A DNA stretch of 64,000 nt from Maribacter vaceletii (GTDB lineage: Bacteria > Bacteroidota > Bacteroidia > Flavobacteriales > Flavobacteriaceae), in NCBI RefSeq assembly GCF_003634105.1, contig NZ_RBIQ01000007.1, forward strand, positions 1,550,001 to 1,614,000, read 5' to 3'. Positions 36,245-44,923 of the stretch are shown here, one piece after another; positions within the stretch are counted from its first letter, which is position 1, and each line of letters starts with the position of its first letter. The position numbers were made by a program, and so were the translations under genes. Below the pieces are notes generated by a model, which did no database searches, was not told the origin of the DNA, and saw only the letters and a list, made by a program, of their open reading frames with translations.

Positions 36245-37246
36245 ATGAAAAAAACGACAAGAAATATTCCAACAGGTATAGGAGAAGGAGCTTTAACAAG
36301 TTATATACATACAGCAACATTATGTACGGTAGATTTAGATACCTATAAACATTTCTATGGAGAGGTTATGAAAATGCAGATAGATGCAGTAGAACTCAAT
36401 CAGGAAGATAAGAATAAACAAAAAAAGTTTTGGAATATTCCAGAAGAGATAGACTACGATTTATATCATTGTTACAGAGCAACAGTACCCAGTTTAATAC
36501 AGTTAAGAATACTACATTTAAAAACGGCTACACCAAAAATTCATAATAGTTATAGTTCTTATGAAACTGGTAGTTTTTCTTTAGGTTTTCCAACGTCTAA
36601 TGCCAAGAACATGGATAAAAGAATGCAGGAATATAATGTTCAAGCAATGGCACCAATGCAATTAGGAGATATTGTAAGAGCAGATGGCGAAAAAGGACAA
36701 TATCTTGAAACAATTTATAAAGGGCCAGATTATTTACATTGTGTAGGAATTGAGCGTGTAAACTTTCCTCAACTGGCACCTTGCGATCCGGTAGATGGTT
36801 TTGGGGGGCCAGGATATTCCGCTTTTGTGGCTAAAGATTCTGATGCTGAAGTGGCTTTTTACACAGATGTTTTAGAGCATTATGTACTGTTTGATTCGGT
36901 TTGGGAAGCGGCAGATGAAGGTGCTTTAGGGGTAAACGCTAATACACCATTTCGTTTTTGTGGTATTTATGCTCCAGAAGCAAAACAAAATCATTACTTA
37001 TTATTAGATTTTAAAGATGGTAATATGGTTGATACTGGGGTGCAAAGTTGTGTTCCAAACCAAGGCTTGGGTATGTACTCTTTTCAAACCAGTGATATTA
37101 ATAAGGTTATGGCCAATGCGGTGAAAAAAGGTATTACAGTTAAATCAGAAATACAGAAAGTTTCTGATTATATTTTAGGAGATGGGAAAGCCTGTGTATT
37201 AGAAACACCAAATGGACTATATGTAGAAATTTTTCAAGAAGATTAA
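36245..37246 (+). CDS. Two-domain VOC protein
   Basis: A 333-residue cytosolic VOC protein. Module one starts near residue 20 (IHTATLCTVDLDTYKHFYGE), module two near residue 190 (GYSAFVAKDSDAEVAFYTDVLE). It ends TPNGLYVEIFQED. It differs clearly from the 32225/44924 pair, so it probably has another substrate. The stop codon abuts the next ATG (37247), so the CpcT-like protein downstream is translationally coupled to it. Confidence 0.82.
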   Translation: MKKTTRNIPTGIGEGALTSYIHTATLCTVDLDTYKHFYGEVMKMQIDAVELNQEDKNKQKKFWNIPEEIDYDLYHCYRATVPSLIQLRILHLKTATPKIHNSYSSYETGSFSLGFPTSNAKNMDKRMQEYNVQAMAPMQLGDIVRADGEKGQYLETIYKGPDYLHCVGIERVNFPQLAPCDPVDGFGGPGYSAFVAKDSDAEVAFYTDVLEHYVLFDSVWEAADEGALGVNANTPFRFCGIYAPEAKQNHYLLLDFKDGNMVDTGVQSCVPNQGLGMYSFQTSDINKVMANAVKKGITVKSEIQKVSDYILGDGKACVLETPNGLYVEIFQED

Positions 37247-37816
37247 ATGAATCCAATACTAAAAAAGTTTGCAGATATACTCTGCGGTACGTTAGACAAT
37301 AAGGCACAAATAGAGGCTGAAATTTCCGAAAGAAAGCAGATACATCCGTATGCAAAACATGTTACAGATATTTGTGACCATCGTATTATAAATAGGCCAG
37401 AAGGGCACCCGGGTATATATATTCTAGAGGAAAGTTATTACATAAAGCCGGGGCAATCGGAAACAGAAATAAAACCTTTGTTTTTTTATATCACTGCAAA
37501 AGGTGAAAATTCGGCTTTATTGCATTCAATGCAAGTTCCGCTTCATATGAAACCTGAAGAGGTTATTAATGCCAATGACGATTTAGTTTTTGATTTCAAT
37601 GAATTAGAAATGAGACCTTGGGGTCCTGCAGAATATACTTGGCACGAAGACAAACAATGTTTCACTGTAGATCATGAAGATCCAATAGGTCCTGGAATGA
37701 CCTTTAGACTAACAGAAACGTTAAAGCAAGGAGAGCTTTTTGTTATGGAACAAGTGAAAAAAGATGGTGTTAAACTAACCCCATACGATACACCGATACA
37801 CTATATAAAAATTTAA
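37247..37816 (+). CDS. Cytosolic, divergent CpcT/CpeT-like protein
   Basis: A 189-residue protein without signal peptide, unlike the other four CpcT-like proteins. It retains the overall order: FADILCGTLDNKAQIEAE at the start, HVTDICDHRI, and YILEESYYI strand. The match to CpcT/CpeT is distant. Coupled directly to the VOC gene upstream and 2 bp from the MFS gene downstream, it is a candidate for handling the ligand after it has entered the cytosol. Confidence 0.65.
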   Translation: MNPILKKFADILCGTLDNKAQIEAEISERKQIHPYAKHVTDICDHRIINRPEGHPGIYILEESYYIKPGQSETEIKPLFFYITAKGENSALLHSMQVPLHMKPEEVINANDDLVFDFNELEMRPWGPAEYTWHEDKQCFTVDHEDPIGPGMTFRLTETLKQGELFVMEQVKKDGVKLTPYDTPIHYIKI

Positions 37817-37818
37817 CT

Positions 37819-39045
37819 ATGAGTGAAAAACAGACATTTGGCGTCTTATTTGGCATCGCTATTTTAGGAACTATAACATTAGTAGTTACTAACGGAATGA
37901 CCATTTCAGGTATTGGTGTTTTTGATACTGCCATTCTTGAAGAATTTGGATTAACACGTTCTGAACTTAAGCTTCGAGGTTTGATTAATTTGGTGGCTTC
38001 TTCGGTTATTATGCCATTTGTAGGTGCTACTATTGACCGTTTTGGAGTAAAAAAGATGCTTGTAATTGGGTTGTTGTTCATTGCAGGTTTACTTTATTCT
38101 TACTCACTAGTAGAGGCTGCCTGGCACATGTATGTTATACATTTCTTGTTTGCTTTTGCAGTTTCTGCTGCAGGTACTCTTGCGGTTATTATAATGGTAT
38201 CGCAACGCGTAAAGAGTAAAAGAGGAACCGCAATAGGTATTGCTTTAGCTGGTACTTCATTAGGTGGTGTAATTGTACCCCAAATTGGTTTAAGATTGCT
38301 TAATAATTTCGGATGGCGTGGGGCTTTTCAATGGGAGTCTATTGTACCGGTATTAATTGCTATTGCAATTTTCATTCTACTAAAACCTATAAAATATAAG
38401 AATAAGAGTGTTGATACAGCAGTTACAGATGAAGAAACAGGGCTCGTGGAGTTTACCATTAAAGACGCTATAAAAACACCTGTATTTTGGGCAATCTGTT
38501 TTGCAGGCATTTTCTGTTTTTATAGTATTCTTGGTATTATAGATAACTTGTTTTTATATCTAAGCGAACTCAATTTTACTACGGAACAGGCTACGAATGC
38601 ATTTAGTATATTTTTTGCCATAATTCTTATTGCAAAACTGTCTTCTGGAGTTGCTACAGATTATATTAATGAGCACATGCTATTTAAAATACAATTGGTA
38701 CTAATGATATCTGGAGCAGCACTTTTGGCCGTAAATTCTGCAGACCTTATTTGGCCTTCGCTAATTTTATTAGGACTAGGTTGGGGAGGTCTTTATACGC
38801 TATTTAACTATATAATTATAACCACATTTGGTGTAAAATCTGCAGGAAAAATAGGTGGTGCTATTTCCTTTTTTGAAGGTGTAGGTTCTGGTTTAGGAAT
38901 GTGGTTAACTGCCGTAATTGCAGATTCTACAGGGTCTTATAGTATAAGTTTTTGGTTTATTGTTGGTTTGCTATGTGTAGCTTTAGCTATTTCGTTTTTT
39001 ATTAAACCTATAGTTCCTGAAAATAAAAGTATTCTGTCCAATTAA
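37819..39045 (+). CDS. MFS transporter (OFA/monocarboxylate-like), copy 1
   Basis: A 408-residue 12-helix transporter. Helix 1 reads FGVLFGIAILGTITLVVTNG, and RGTAIGIALAGTSLGGVIVP is in the first half. Tandem paralogue of the next gene (39097), with the same order of segments such as GLGWGGLYTLFNYIIITTFG. The pair probably arose by local duplication and may carry two related substrates. Substrate unknown. Confidence 0.9.
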   Translation: MSEKQTFGVLFGIAILGTITLVVTNGMTISGIGVFDTAILEEFGLTRSELKLRGLINLVASSVIMPFVGATIDRFGVKKMLVIGLLFIAGLLYSYSLVEAAWHMYVIHFLFAFAVSAAGTLAVIIMVSQRVKSKRGTAIGIALAGTSLGGVIVPQIGLRLLNNFGWRGAFQWESIVPVLIAIAIFILLKPIKYKNKSVDTAVTDEETGLVEFTIKDAIKTPVFWAICFAGIFCFYSILGIIDNLFLYLSELNFTTEQATNAFSIFFAIILIAKLSSGVATDYINEHMLFKIQLVLMISGAALLAVNSADLIWPSLILLGLGWGGLYTLFNYIIITTFGVKSAGKIGGAISFFEGVGSGLGMWLTAVIADSTGSYSISFWFIVGLLCVALAISFFIKPIVPENKSILSN

Positions 39046-39096
39046 ATGTTTTAAAAAATTGGCGAGTAAGCCCTTAACGCTATAACAACTTAAAAT

Positions 39097-40329
39097 ATGG
39101 CAAATAAAAACTCTTTCCTAAAGGTACTTGGAGTAGCTATTTTAGGAACAATTTTATTGATAGTATCTAATGGTTTAACTATTTCGGGAATTACAATTTT
39201 TGATGAAGCAATTTTGAATGATTTGGATTGGACTAAATCTGAATTAAAATTTAGAGATTTTATTAATTTAGTATCTGCAGCCTTACTTGCTCCCTTTGTA
39301 GGAGCCGTAATAGATAAATATGGAGCAAAACGATTAATGATAATTGGTTTGCTCGTAATATCAGCTATGCTATATCTTTATTCTAAGATAGAATTTACCT
39401 GGCATGTATACTTAATTCATTTTGTTTTTGCTATTGCTCTCTCAGGTGCGGGGGCTCTTGCGGTTTTGATAATGGTTTCAAAGCGTGTTACTGAAAAAAG
39501 AGGAATTGCAATAGGAATAGCATTGGCAGGAACTTCTGCAGGTGGAATTATTATTCCTCAAATAGGAATTCCGTTATTAAAGAATTTTGGTTGGCGTACT
39601 GCATTTCAGTACGAAGCTTTATTGCCTATTTTAGTAGCTATCCTATTACTTATTTTTATAAAACCTGTTACGTTTAAAGAGAAAACAACTACAGATACCT
39701 CTGAAAAAGATAAAGAAACTGGCCTAATTGAGGTTCAATTTAAAAAAGCTTTAAAAACACCTGTTTTTTGGGCTATTTGTATAGCAGGAGCATGTTGCTT
39801 TTATAGTATTATGGGATTAATAACAAATCTTTTTCTTTACCTAAGAGAGCAAGATTTTTCAGTTGTTTCAGCAGGAAATACGTTGAGTATTTTCTTTATG
39901 ATAATTTTGGGTTCTAAATTGGTTTCTGGCGCCATTGCAGAATACATAAATGAACATAAACTTTTTAAAATTCAGGTGTCTTTAATGGCTTTAGGTGCTT
40001 TGTGCATTGCTCTTGATTCTCCTGTTTTAGTATGGCCAGCTTTAATTTTGTATGCTTTAGGTTGGGGAGGCCTTTATACTATAATTAATTATATTATTAT
40101 TACCACATTTGGGGTTAAATCTGCAGGTAAAATTGGAGGAATAATAGCAGCTTTTAAAGGCCTTGGAGCTGGTTTAGGTGCTTGGATGACAGGTTTAATT
40201 TCGGACCAAACTGGTTCTTATAGTATGAGTTTTTGGGTGGTTGTGATTATACTTTGTATAGCAATTTCTGTTTCCTTTTTTATAAAACCAATTGTTTCTG
40301 TTCAAGAAACAGGAAAAATAGCTTCTTAA
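39097..40329 (+). CDS. MFS transporter (OFA/monocarboxylate-like), copy 2
   Basis: A 410-residue paralogue of the previous gene. They share FWAICIAGACCFYSIMGLI-like and ALGWGGLYTIINYIIITTFG-like segments and both end in FFIKPIV. It lies 51 bp after copy 1 and 11 bp before the aminotransferase start. The two copies have diverged well beyond a recent duplication, so both are probably used. Confidence 0.9.
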   Translation: MANKNSFLKVLGVAILGTILLIVSNGLTISGITIFDEAILNDLDWTKSELKFRDFINLVSAALLAPFVGAVIDKYGAKRLMIIGLLVISAMLYLYSKIEFTWHVYLIHFVFAIALSGAGALAVLIMVSKRVTEKRGIAIGIALAGTSAGGIIIPQIGIPLLKNFGWRTAFQYEALLPILVAILLLIFIKPVTFKEKTTTDTSEKDKETGLIEVQFKKALKTPVFWAICIAGACCFYSIMGLITNLFLYLREQDFSVVSAGNTLSIFFMIILGSKLVSGAIAEYINEHKLFKIQVSLMALGALCIALDSPVLVWPALILYALGWGGLYTIINYIIITTFGVKSAGKIGGIIAAFKGLGAGLGAWMTGLISDQTGSYSMSFWVVVIILCIAISVSFFIKPIVSVQETGKIAS

Positions 40330-40340
40330 TTTTTGTGCCT

Positions 40341-41399
40341 ATGTTATTAGATATTTTAAATAATAGAGATCCAGAAAAGGTAATTACTGAAACAGAATAT
40401 AATTATGTTAGACTTAGTGCTAACGAGAATCCTTTAGGGCCTTCAAAAAAGGTTCGTAATGCCATGATAGCTGCTTTTGATAAAGGGTGTCGTTATCCAT
40501 ATGAAGAAACAGAGGCTTTAGCAGAACTTATTGCAAGAAAAGAAGGGGTTTCTAGAGCGCATATTGTTATTTGTGTAGGTTCATCAGAAGGTTTAAATGC
40601 TACCGGGTTAACTTATGGAGTTAATGGCGGAGAAATTATAACAGCAGATCCTGTCTATGATTTTTTAATGACCTATGCAGAACGTTTTGGGGCTTTTATT
40701 AATAAAGTGCCCTTAGCTAAAAATATGCGACATGATTTAGCCGAAATGAAAAGAAGAATAACGAGTAACACTTCTTTAGTTTTTGTTTGTAATCCTAATA
40801 ACCCAACAGGAGATTTAATTCCAAAAGAAGAGTTGCTAGATTTCTTTACTTCTGTATCGGAAAAAACAATAGTATTTTCTGACGAAGCTTATTGTGATTA
40901 TATAACTGAGCCAGATTACCCTTCCATGATTAATTTAGTTAAAGAAGGAAAAAATGTAATTGTGTCTAAGTCTTTCTCTAAAGTATACGCGCTTGCAGGT
41001 CTTAGGATGGGCTATTTAGTTGCTAGACCAGATATTGCAGCAAGGATTAGGAAAAATATAATGGCAAGACCAAATATGATGGCCATAGCGGCAATAAAAG
41101 CATCTTATGAAGATGAGGAGTTTTATGCTAAAAGTCTTGCTTCTAACATGGAATGCAAAGCGTATGTGTATAAAATATTAGAAGAACTTAATCTCTATTA
41201 TATTCCTTCGCATACCAATTTTATTTTCTTTAATTCGGGTCTAGATATAAGAGAACTTCGAGTACAAATGAGAAATAAAGGAATAGCTATTGGGCGCCCT
41301 TTTTTACCGCATATAAATTGGTGCCGTATAAGTATGGGAAACATGGAAGATATGGTGAAATTTGGAGAGGCTTTGAAACAAGTTATAAAAAATAGATAA
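40341..41399 (+). CDS. HisC-like PLP-dependent aminotransferase
   Basis: A 352-residue class I/II aminotransferase of the histidinol-phosphate type. ANENPLGPSKKVRNAM is near residue 30, CNPNNPTGDLIP near residue 150, and the PLP lysine is in SKSFSKVYALAGLRMGY near residue 215. I start it at ATG 40341: an upstream in-frame ATG at 40233 lies inside the MFS gene and would add 36 residues absent from the family. No histidine genes are near, so a pathway amine or amino acid is more likely. Confidence 0.87.
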   Translation: MLLDILNNRDPEKVITETEYNYVRLSANENPLGPSKKVRNAMIAAFDKGCRYPYEETEALAELIARKEGVSRAHIVICVGSSEGLNATGLTYGVNGGEIITADPVYDFLMTYAERFGAFINKVPLAKNMRHDLAEMKRRITSNTSLVFVCNPNNPTGDLIPKEELLDFFTSVSEKTIVFSDEAYCDYITEPDYPSMINLVKEGKNVIVSKSFSKVYALAGLRMGYLVARPDIAARIRKNIMARPNMMAIAAIKASYEDEEFYAKSLASNMECKAYVYKILEELNLYYIPSHTNFIFFNSGLDIRELRVQMRNKGIAIGRPFLPHINWCRISMGNMEDMVKFGEALKQVIKNR

Positions 41400-41431
41400 C
41401 CTATATAATAACCCCAAAAAATACGTAGTTA

Positions 41432-41977
41432 TTATTCTTTAATTTGAACAATCATTTCAATTTCACAAGCTCCATTAAACGGTATTGCTGCCATACCTAC
41501 AGCAGACCTAGCGTGTAAACCACGTTCACCAAAAACTTCGAACATTAAATCAGAAAATCCATTTATTACTTTAGATTGATCAGTAAAATTAGGTTCTGAA
41601 TTTACCATGCCTAATACCTTTACTATTCTTTCCACCTTATTTAAATCGCCAAGATATTTTTTTAACGTTGATAAATGATTAATTCCAACTAGCCGAGCTG
41701 CCTCATACCCCTCTTCAGTAGTTAAATCTTTGCCAAGTTTACCTGTGTAGTTTTTAGTTTTAGAAAATGGTACATTCCCAGATAAGTAAAGCATATTATC
41801 TACTTTAACTGCTAAGGATATTTTATAGGTCGTAGGCTCACTAGGTTCCGTTAATTCTATTCCCAGCTCTTTTAACCGTTCTTCTACATCATAATCATAC
41901 AAATCATTTTTAGGGGACTCTTGTGCATTAGAAAATGTTGATCCGATAATAAAAAATAGTAAGACAGCATGTTTCAT
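41432..41977 (-). CDS. Exported RidA/YjgF-family protein
   Basis: A 181-residue protein with signal MKHAVLLFFIIGSTFSNAQ. The RidA core spans about residues 45-180 (YLSGNVPFSKTKNYTG, then ERIVKVLGMVNSEPNF, then RSAVGMAAIPFNGACEIEMI). The conserved Arg of the active site is present as RSAVG. RidA hydrolyses reactive enamines/imines. Export is uncommon and suits imine products of the exported amine-oxidase-type enzymes of this unit. It is the last gene of the long minus-strand unit. A weak stem (41405-41412/41428-41435) lies in the convergent gap. Confidence 0.85.
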   Translation of the reverse strand: MKHAVLLFFIIGSTFSNAQESPKNDLYDYDVEERLKELGIELTEPSEPTTYKISLAVKVDNMLYLSGNVPFSKTKNYTGKLGKDLTTEEGYEAARLVGINHLSTLKKYLGDLNKVERIVKVLGMVNSEPNFTDQSKVINGFSDLMFEVFGERGLHARSAVGMAAIPFNGACEIEMIVQIKE

Positions 41978-41986
41978 AAAATTGAG

Positions 41987-42850
41987 TTATTCGTTTAGAT
42001 TTGTTGCAATAGTTTTATTGTTTCTAGACCATTCGCTCCATGAACCAACATAAAGATTAGGAATTTCTATTTCTGCATGTGCCATTGCCAAAAGCGTATG
42101 GCAAGCAGTAACTCCAGACCCGCAATGTACAGTTACGTTTTTCAAAGGTTTTGATCCTATTATTTTTTCATATTTCTTTTTTAAAATAGAAGATTCTAAG
42201 TATAGTCCGTTTTCATCTAAATTAGTGCTAGTAAAAGGAATGTTGGTAGCTCCAGGAATATGCCCAGCAATTAAATCTATTGGTTCTACTTCTCCGTTAT
42301 AACGTTCTTTGGCGCGAACATCAATAACTAGGTAGTCTTTGTCTTGTGAAATTTTTTCTACCTCGTTCATTGTTTTCATTGGTAGTTTCCATTTATCAAT
42401 AACATATAAAGGAACTTTTACAGGTGTTTCTTCGCCAGAGCTTGTAGGGTATCCAACTTTTATGGCTTCTTTTAAGCCACCATTTAATACTTGTACGTTT
42501 TTGTGACCAATAGCAGTAAGCATCCACCATAATCGGGCAGAAGCAATAGCAGCACTTTTATCATCATAAATTACTACGTGACTATCGGGAGAAATACCTA
42601 AATTGGTTATTACTTTTGAGAATTTTTCTATACTTGGTAGCGGATGCCTACCGCCATTTGCAAGGTTTTCTTTTATATCAGACAAGTCGTTGTTTAAGTT
42701 TACATGTAAGGCGCCTTTTAAATGATTTTCTAAATAGGTTGCTTTTATATCTTTTCCCATTCTAGTATCTATGAGTACTAAATTGTTGTTCTGACTAATG
42801 GTTAAAAGTTCTTCTGCGGAAATAAGTGGTTTTATTGTTTTGTTACTCAT
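41987..42850 (-). CDS. Two-domain sulfurtransferase (rhodanese/3-mercaptopyruvate type)
   Basis: A 287-residue protein of two rhodanese domains. The C-terminal domain has the active loop HCGSGVTAC near residue 242. CGSGVT is typical of 3-mercaptopyruvate sulfurtransferases rather than classical CRKGVT rhodaneses. The N-terminal domain is inactive as usual (no loop Cys). No signal. Its link with the pathway is unclear. It lies 7 bp after a VOC gene. Confidence 0.9.
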   Translation of the reverse strand: MSNKTIKPLISAEELLTISQNNNLVLIDTRMGKDIKATYLENHLKGALHVNLNNDLSDIKENLANGGRHPLPSIEKFSKVITNLGISPDSHVVIYDDKSAAIASARLWWMLTAIGHKNVQVLNGGLKEAIKVGYPTSSGEETPVKVPLYVIDKWKLPMKTMNEVEKISQDKDYLVIDVRAKERYNGEVEPIDLIAGHIPGATNIPFTSTNLDENGLYLESSILKKKYEKIIGSKPLKNVTVHCGSGVTACHTLLAMAHAEIEIPNLYVGSWSEWSRNNKTIATNLNE

Positions 42851-42857
42851 AGCGTAA

Positions 42858-43292
42858 TTATTCTTTTAAAATTTCATAAAGTAAAATAAGGTGCCCATCA
42901 AAGTCTATAAAAGCTTGTTCTAAATAAGATTCACCATCGGTAGTATCTTTCAGAAAGTCTAATGTTTCTAACCCTAAAGAAGCAATATTAGATATCATTT
43001 TTTTTAAATCATCTACCTGTAAAACTAAAACAGCCATTCTAGGACCTTTTGGTTCTGGTAGTTTATATTCTTTAACTTCAGTAAGTGCAAAAGTTCGTTT
43101 TTGGGAAGGGCTATCTAAAGCACAAAAAGTAACCTGTGCATTTTTAGGTAAGTTAAATACAGGGTAGGAGTAGGAGTCATCTTCTGATTTTTTAATATAG
43201 TTAACAGAGAACCCTAAAATATCGCTATAAATGGATAAAGATTTTTTTAAATCTGCAACCAACAGTGTCGCCCTTTTAAACTGTATTGGCAT
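42858..43292 (-). CDS. Single-domain VOC protein, copy 2
   Basis: A 144-residue VOC protein, tandem paralogue of 43303-43740 with 10 bp between. FKRATLLVADLKKSLSIYSD at the start and FIDFDGHLILLYEI at the end are typical. The pair shares YSYPVFNLPK and RTFALTEVK-like segments. The two could form a heterodimer, since one-module VOC enzymes assemble as dimers. Substrate unknown. Confidence 0.85.
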   Translation of the reverse strand: MPIQFKRATLLVADLKKSLSIYSDILGFSVNYIKKSEDDSYSYPVFNLPKNAQVTFCALDSPSQKRTFALTEVKEYKLPEPKGPRMAVLVLQVDDLKKMISNIASLGLETLDFLKDTTDGESYLEQAFIDFDGHLILLYEILKE

Positions 43293-43302
43293 ATCAAAAG
43301 GA

Positions 43303-43740
43303 TTATATTTTTTCCATTAATTGATAAAGCACAATTAAATGCCCATCATAATCTATAAAAGCTTGTTCTATAAAAGTGGCGTAGTCATTTTCATCTGTTT
43401 TAACATCGGTAGTTTTTAGGCCTAAATCTTTAATTTTTGATATAACATCTGCTAAATCATCAACCTTGATAACGGATGCGGTCATATGAATACCTTCTTG
43501 TTTTGGAAGCGGAACCCCTTTTATTTCGGTAAGAGCAAATGTTCGCTCTTGGGTAGGGCTATCCATGGTAGCAAAGTTTAAATCAGCTTCATTAGGAATA
43601 TTAAAAACTGGGTAAGAGAAAGAGTCTTTCTCTGAAGGTTGTATGTAATTAATAGTGAATCCTAGAATATCTCTGTAAATAGTAAGAGAACGCTCTAAAT
43701 CTGCAACACAAAGGGTAATTCTTTTATAAAGTAATGACAT
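43303..43740 (-). CDS. Single-domain VOC protein, copy 1
   Basis: A 145-residue VOC protein upstream of its paralogue. YKRITLCVADLERSLTIYRD at the start, FIEQAFIDYDGHLIVLYQL at the end. Cytosolic. It follows the nitrilase-like lipoprotein gene by 24 bp. Confidence 0.85.
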   Translation of the reverse strand: MSLLYKRITLCVADLERSLTIYRDILGFTINYIQPSEKDSFSYPVFNIPNEADLNFATMDSPTQERTFALTEIKGVPLPKQEGIHMTASVIKVDDLADVISKIKDLGLKTTDVKTDENDYATFIEQAFIDYDGHLIVLYQLMEKI

Positions 43741-43764
43741 ATTTTTTTCTTTTAGTGAATATTG

Positions 43765-44904
43765 TTAATCTGCTGTTTTAACTGGTACGTAACGACTAAT
43801 ACTATCAAATAATATTTTCATTTCTTCACCAGTTTTGGGTAACTTTTCATTTGTTATATCTAAATGATTAATAGGTATTTCTTGCTGGTATTGTTCAAAA
43901 ATTGGCTTAGTAATTTCTAAGGCATAGTTAGGTATGGTTCTATTTTTTCTAAAAGCTGCAATAGGAATTTTAGCTTCTACAATACCATCTTCTTCTTTAC
44001 TTGGATGTTTTGCCAGTATTTCTCCATGAGGACTCACAATTATTGACTCACCTGCATTATAACCGGTGCTCACAGGAAGCGTAAAATTTGCCATAGCGGA
44101 ATAAAAATCATTACTCCAAGCCGTAAAAACAACATCTTCTTGTGCAAAAAGCGTTGCGGTTCTAAGCATAATTTCGGTGCCTCTCATAGCAAAGGCTGCA
44201 AAAATAAAAGGGTCAAATTGAACAGTACTTACGGCTATGTTTCCAAATTCGGTTTGTAGCACAGGAAATTCTTCTTCTACCCCATATTTTTTACGATAAG
44301 CATCTCTAACGCCTTCTACAGTAGTTGTTGTTATTTCTTTAGTTTTATAAAGACGCTTTATATTTCTAGATTTCCAAAAAGTTTTAGCAATTTTTCCATC
44401 TCTTCCTAAAACGGTATTAATACTTAAAATATGATCTGGCCAAGCAGCGTCTCTAACATAACTGCCAAAAATGACATAACAATCGCAAGATTTTGCAATT
44501 TTACCTAGCCTTTTGGTCTCTGGCCCTGGAACCTCAATAGTAAAAGGGAGTTTTTCTTGTCTGGTTCCAGAAGAGTAGCCAGTTAAAGGAAACTCATGAA
44601 ATAATATAATATCTGGTTTGTCACCTTCTGTTTGTGCTTGTATCGCTAGCTCTTCCATATATGTCATATTCTCATCTAGCCCTTCTCCAATAGAAGGAAA
44701 ACTAGATAAAGATTTTACGCGGGTTTGCATAACTTTCAATACAATAGTATCCTTTTCTAAAGGGACTTTATCATAGGAACCATCTGCTTTTACTAATACA
44801 ATTTTAGAATCTTCAGTTTTATTTGAAGTCTGTTCCGTTTTAGAATCTGCACAAGCATTTGTAAGCAAAATGAACAGTAAGAGCAAGATTGTTTTTTTTA
44901 GCAT
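43765..44904 (-). CDS. Nitrilase-fold lipoprotein without the catalytic cysteine
   Basis: A 379-residue lipoprotein (lipobox TNAC, Cys 18) of the carbon-nitrogen hydrolase family. Two of the three catalytic residues are present, Glu104 (FHEFPLTGYSS) and Lys178 (KTFWKSRN), but the third strand reads VSTVQFDPF, with Gln229 where family members have Cys. The only other cysteines are in SCDCYVIFG (140, 142), elsewhere in the fold. So amidase activity is doubtful. It may be a pseudoenzyme or ligand binder, or use another nucleophile. Lipidation suggests an envelope location. Confidence 0.85.
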   Translation of the reverse strand: MLKKTILLLLFILLTNACADSKTEQTSNKTEDSKIVLVKADGSYDKVPLEKDTIVLKVMQTRVKSLSSFPSIGEGLDENMTYMEELAIQAQTEGDKPDIILFHEFPLTGYSSGTRQEKLPFTIEVPGPETKRLGKIAKSCDCYVIFGSYVRDAAWPDHILSINTVLGRDGKIAKTFWKSRNIKRLYKTKEITTTTVEGVRDAYRKKYGVEEEFPVLQTEFGNIAVSTVQFDPFIFAAFAMRGTEIMLRTATLFAQEDVVFTAWSNDFYSAMANFTLPVSTGYNAGESIIVSPHGEILAKHPSKEEDGIVEAKIPIAAFRKNRTIPNYALEITKPIFEQYQQEIPINHLDITNEKLPKTGEEMKILFDSISRYVPVKTAD

Positions 44905-44923
44905 GATGTTTTGTTAATTTATT

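Noticed and set aside
40233-40340. Longer start for the aminotransferase
   Set aside because: The added 36 residues lie inside the MFS gene in another frame, are Cys/Phe-rich and not part of the family. ATG 40341 gives the normal N-terminus.
41405-41435. Terminator between aminotransferase and RidA genes
   Set aside because: The stem is only 8 bp of A/T-rich pairs with a 15-nt loop and overlaps the RidA stop codon. Too weak to list.
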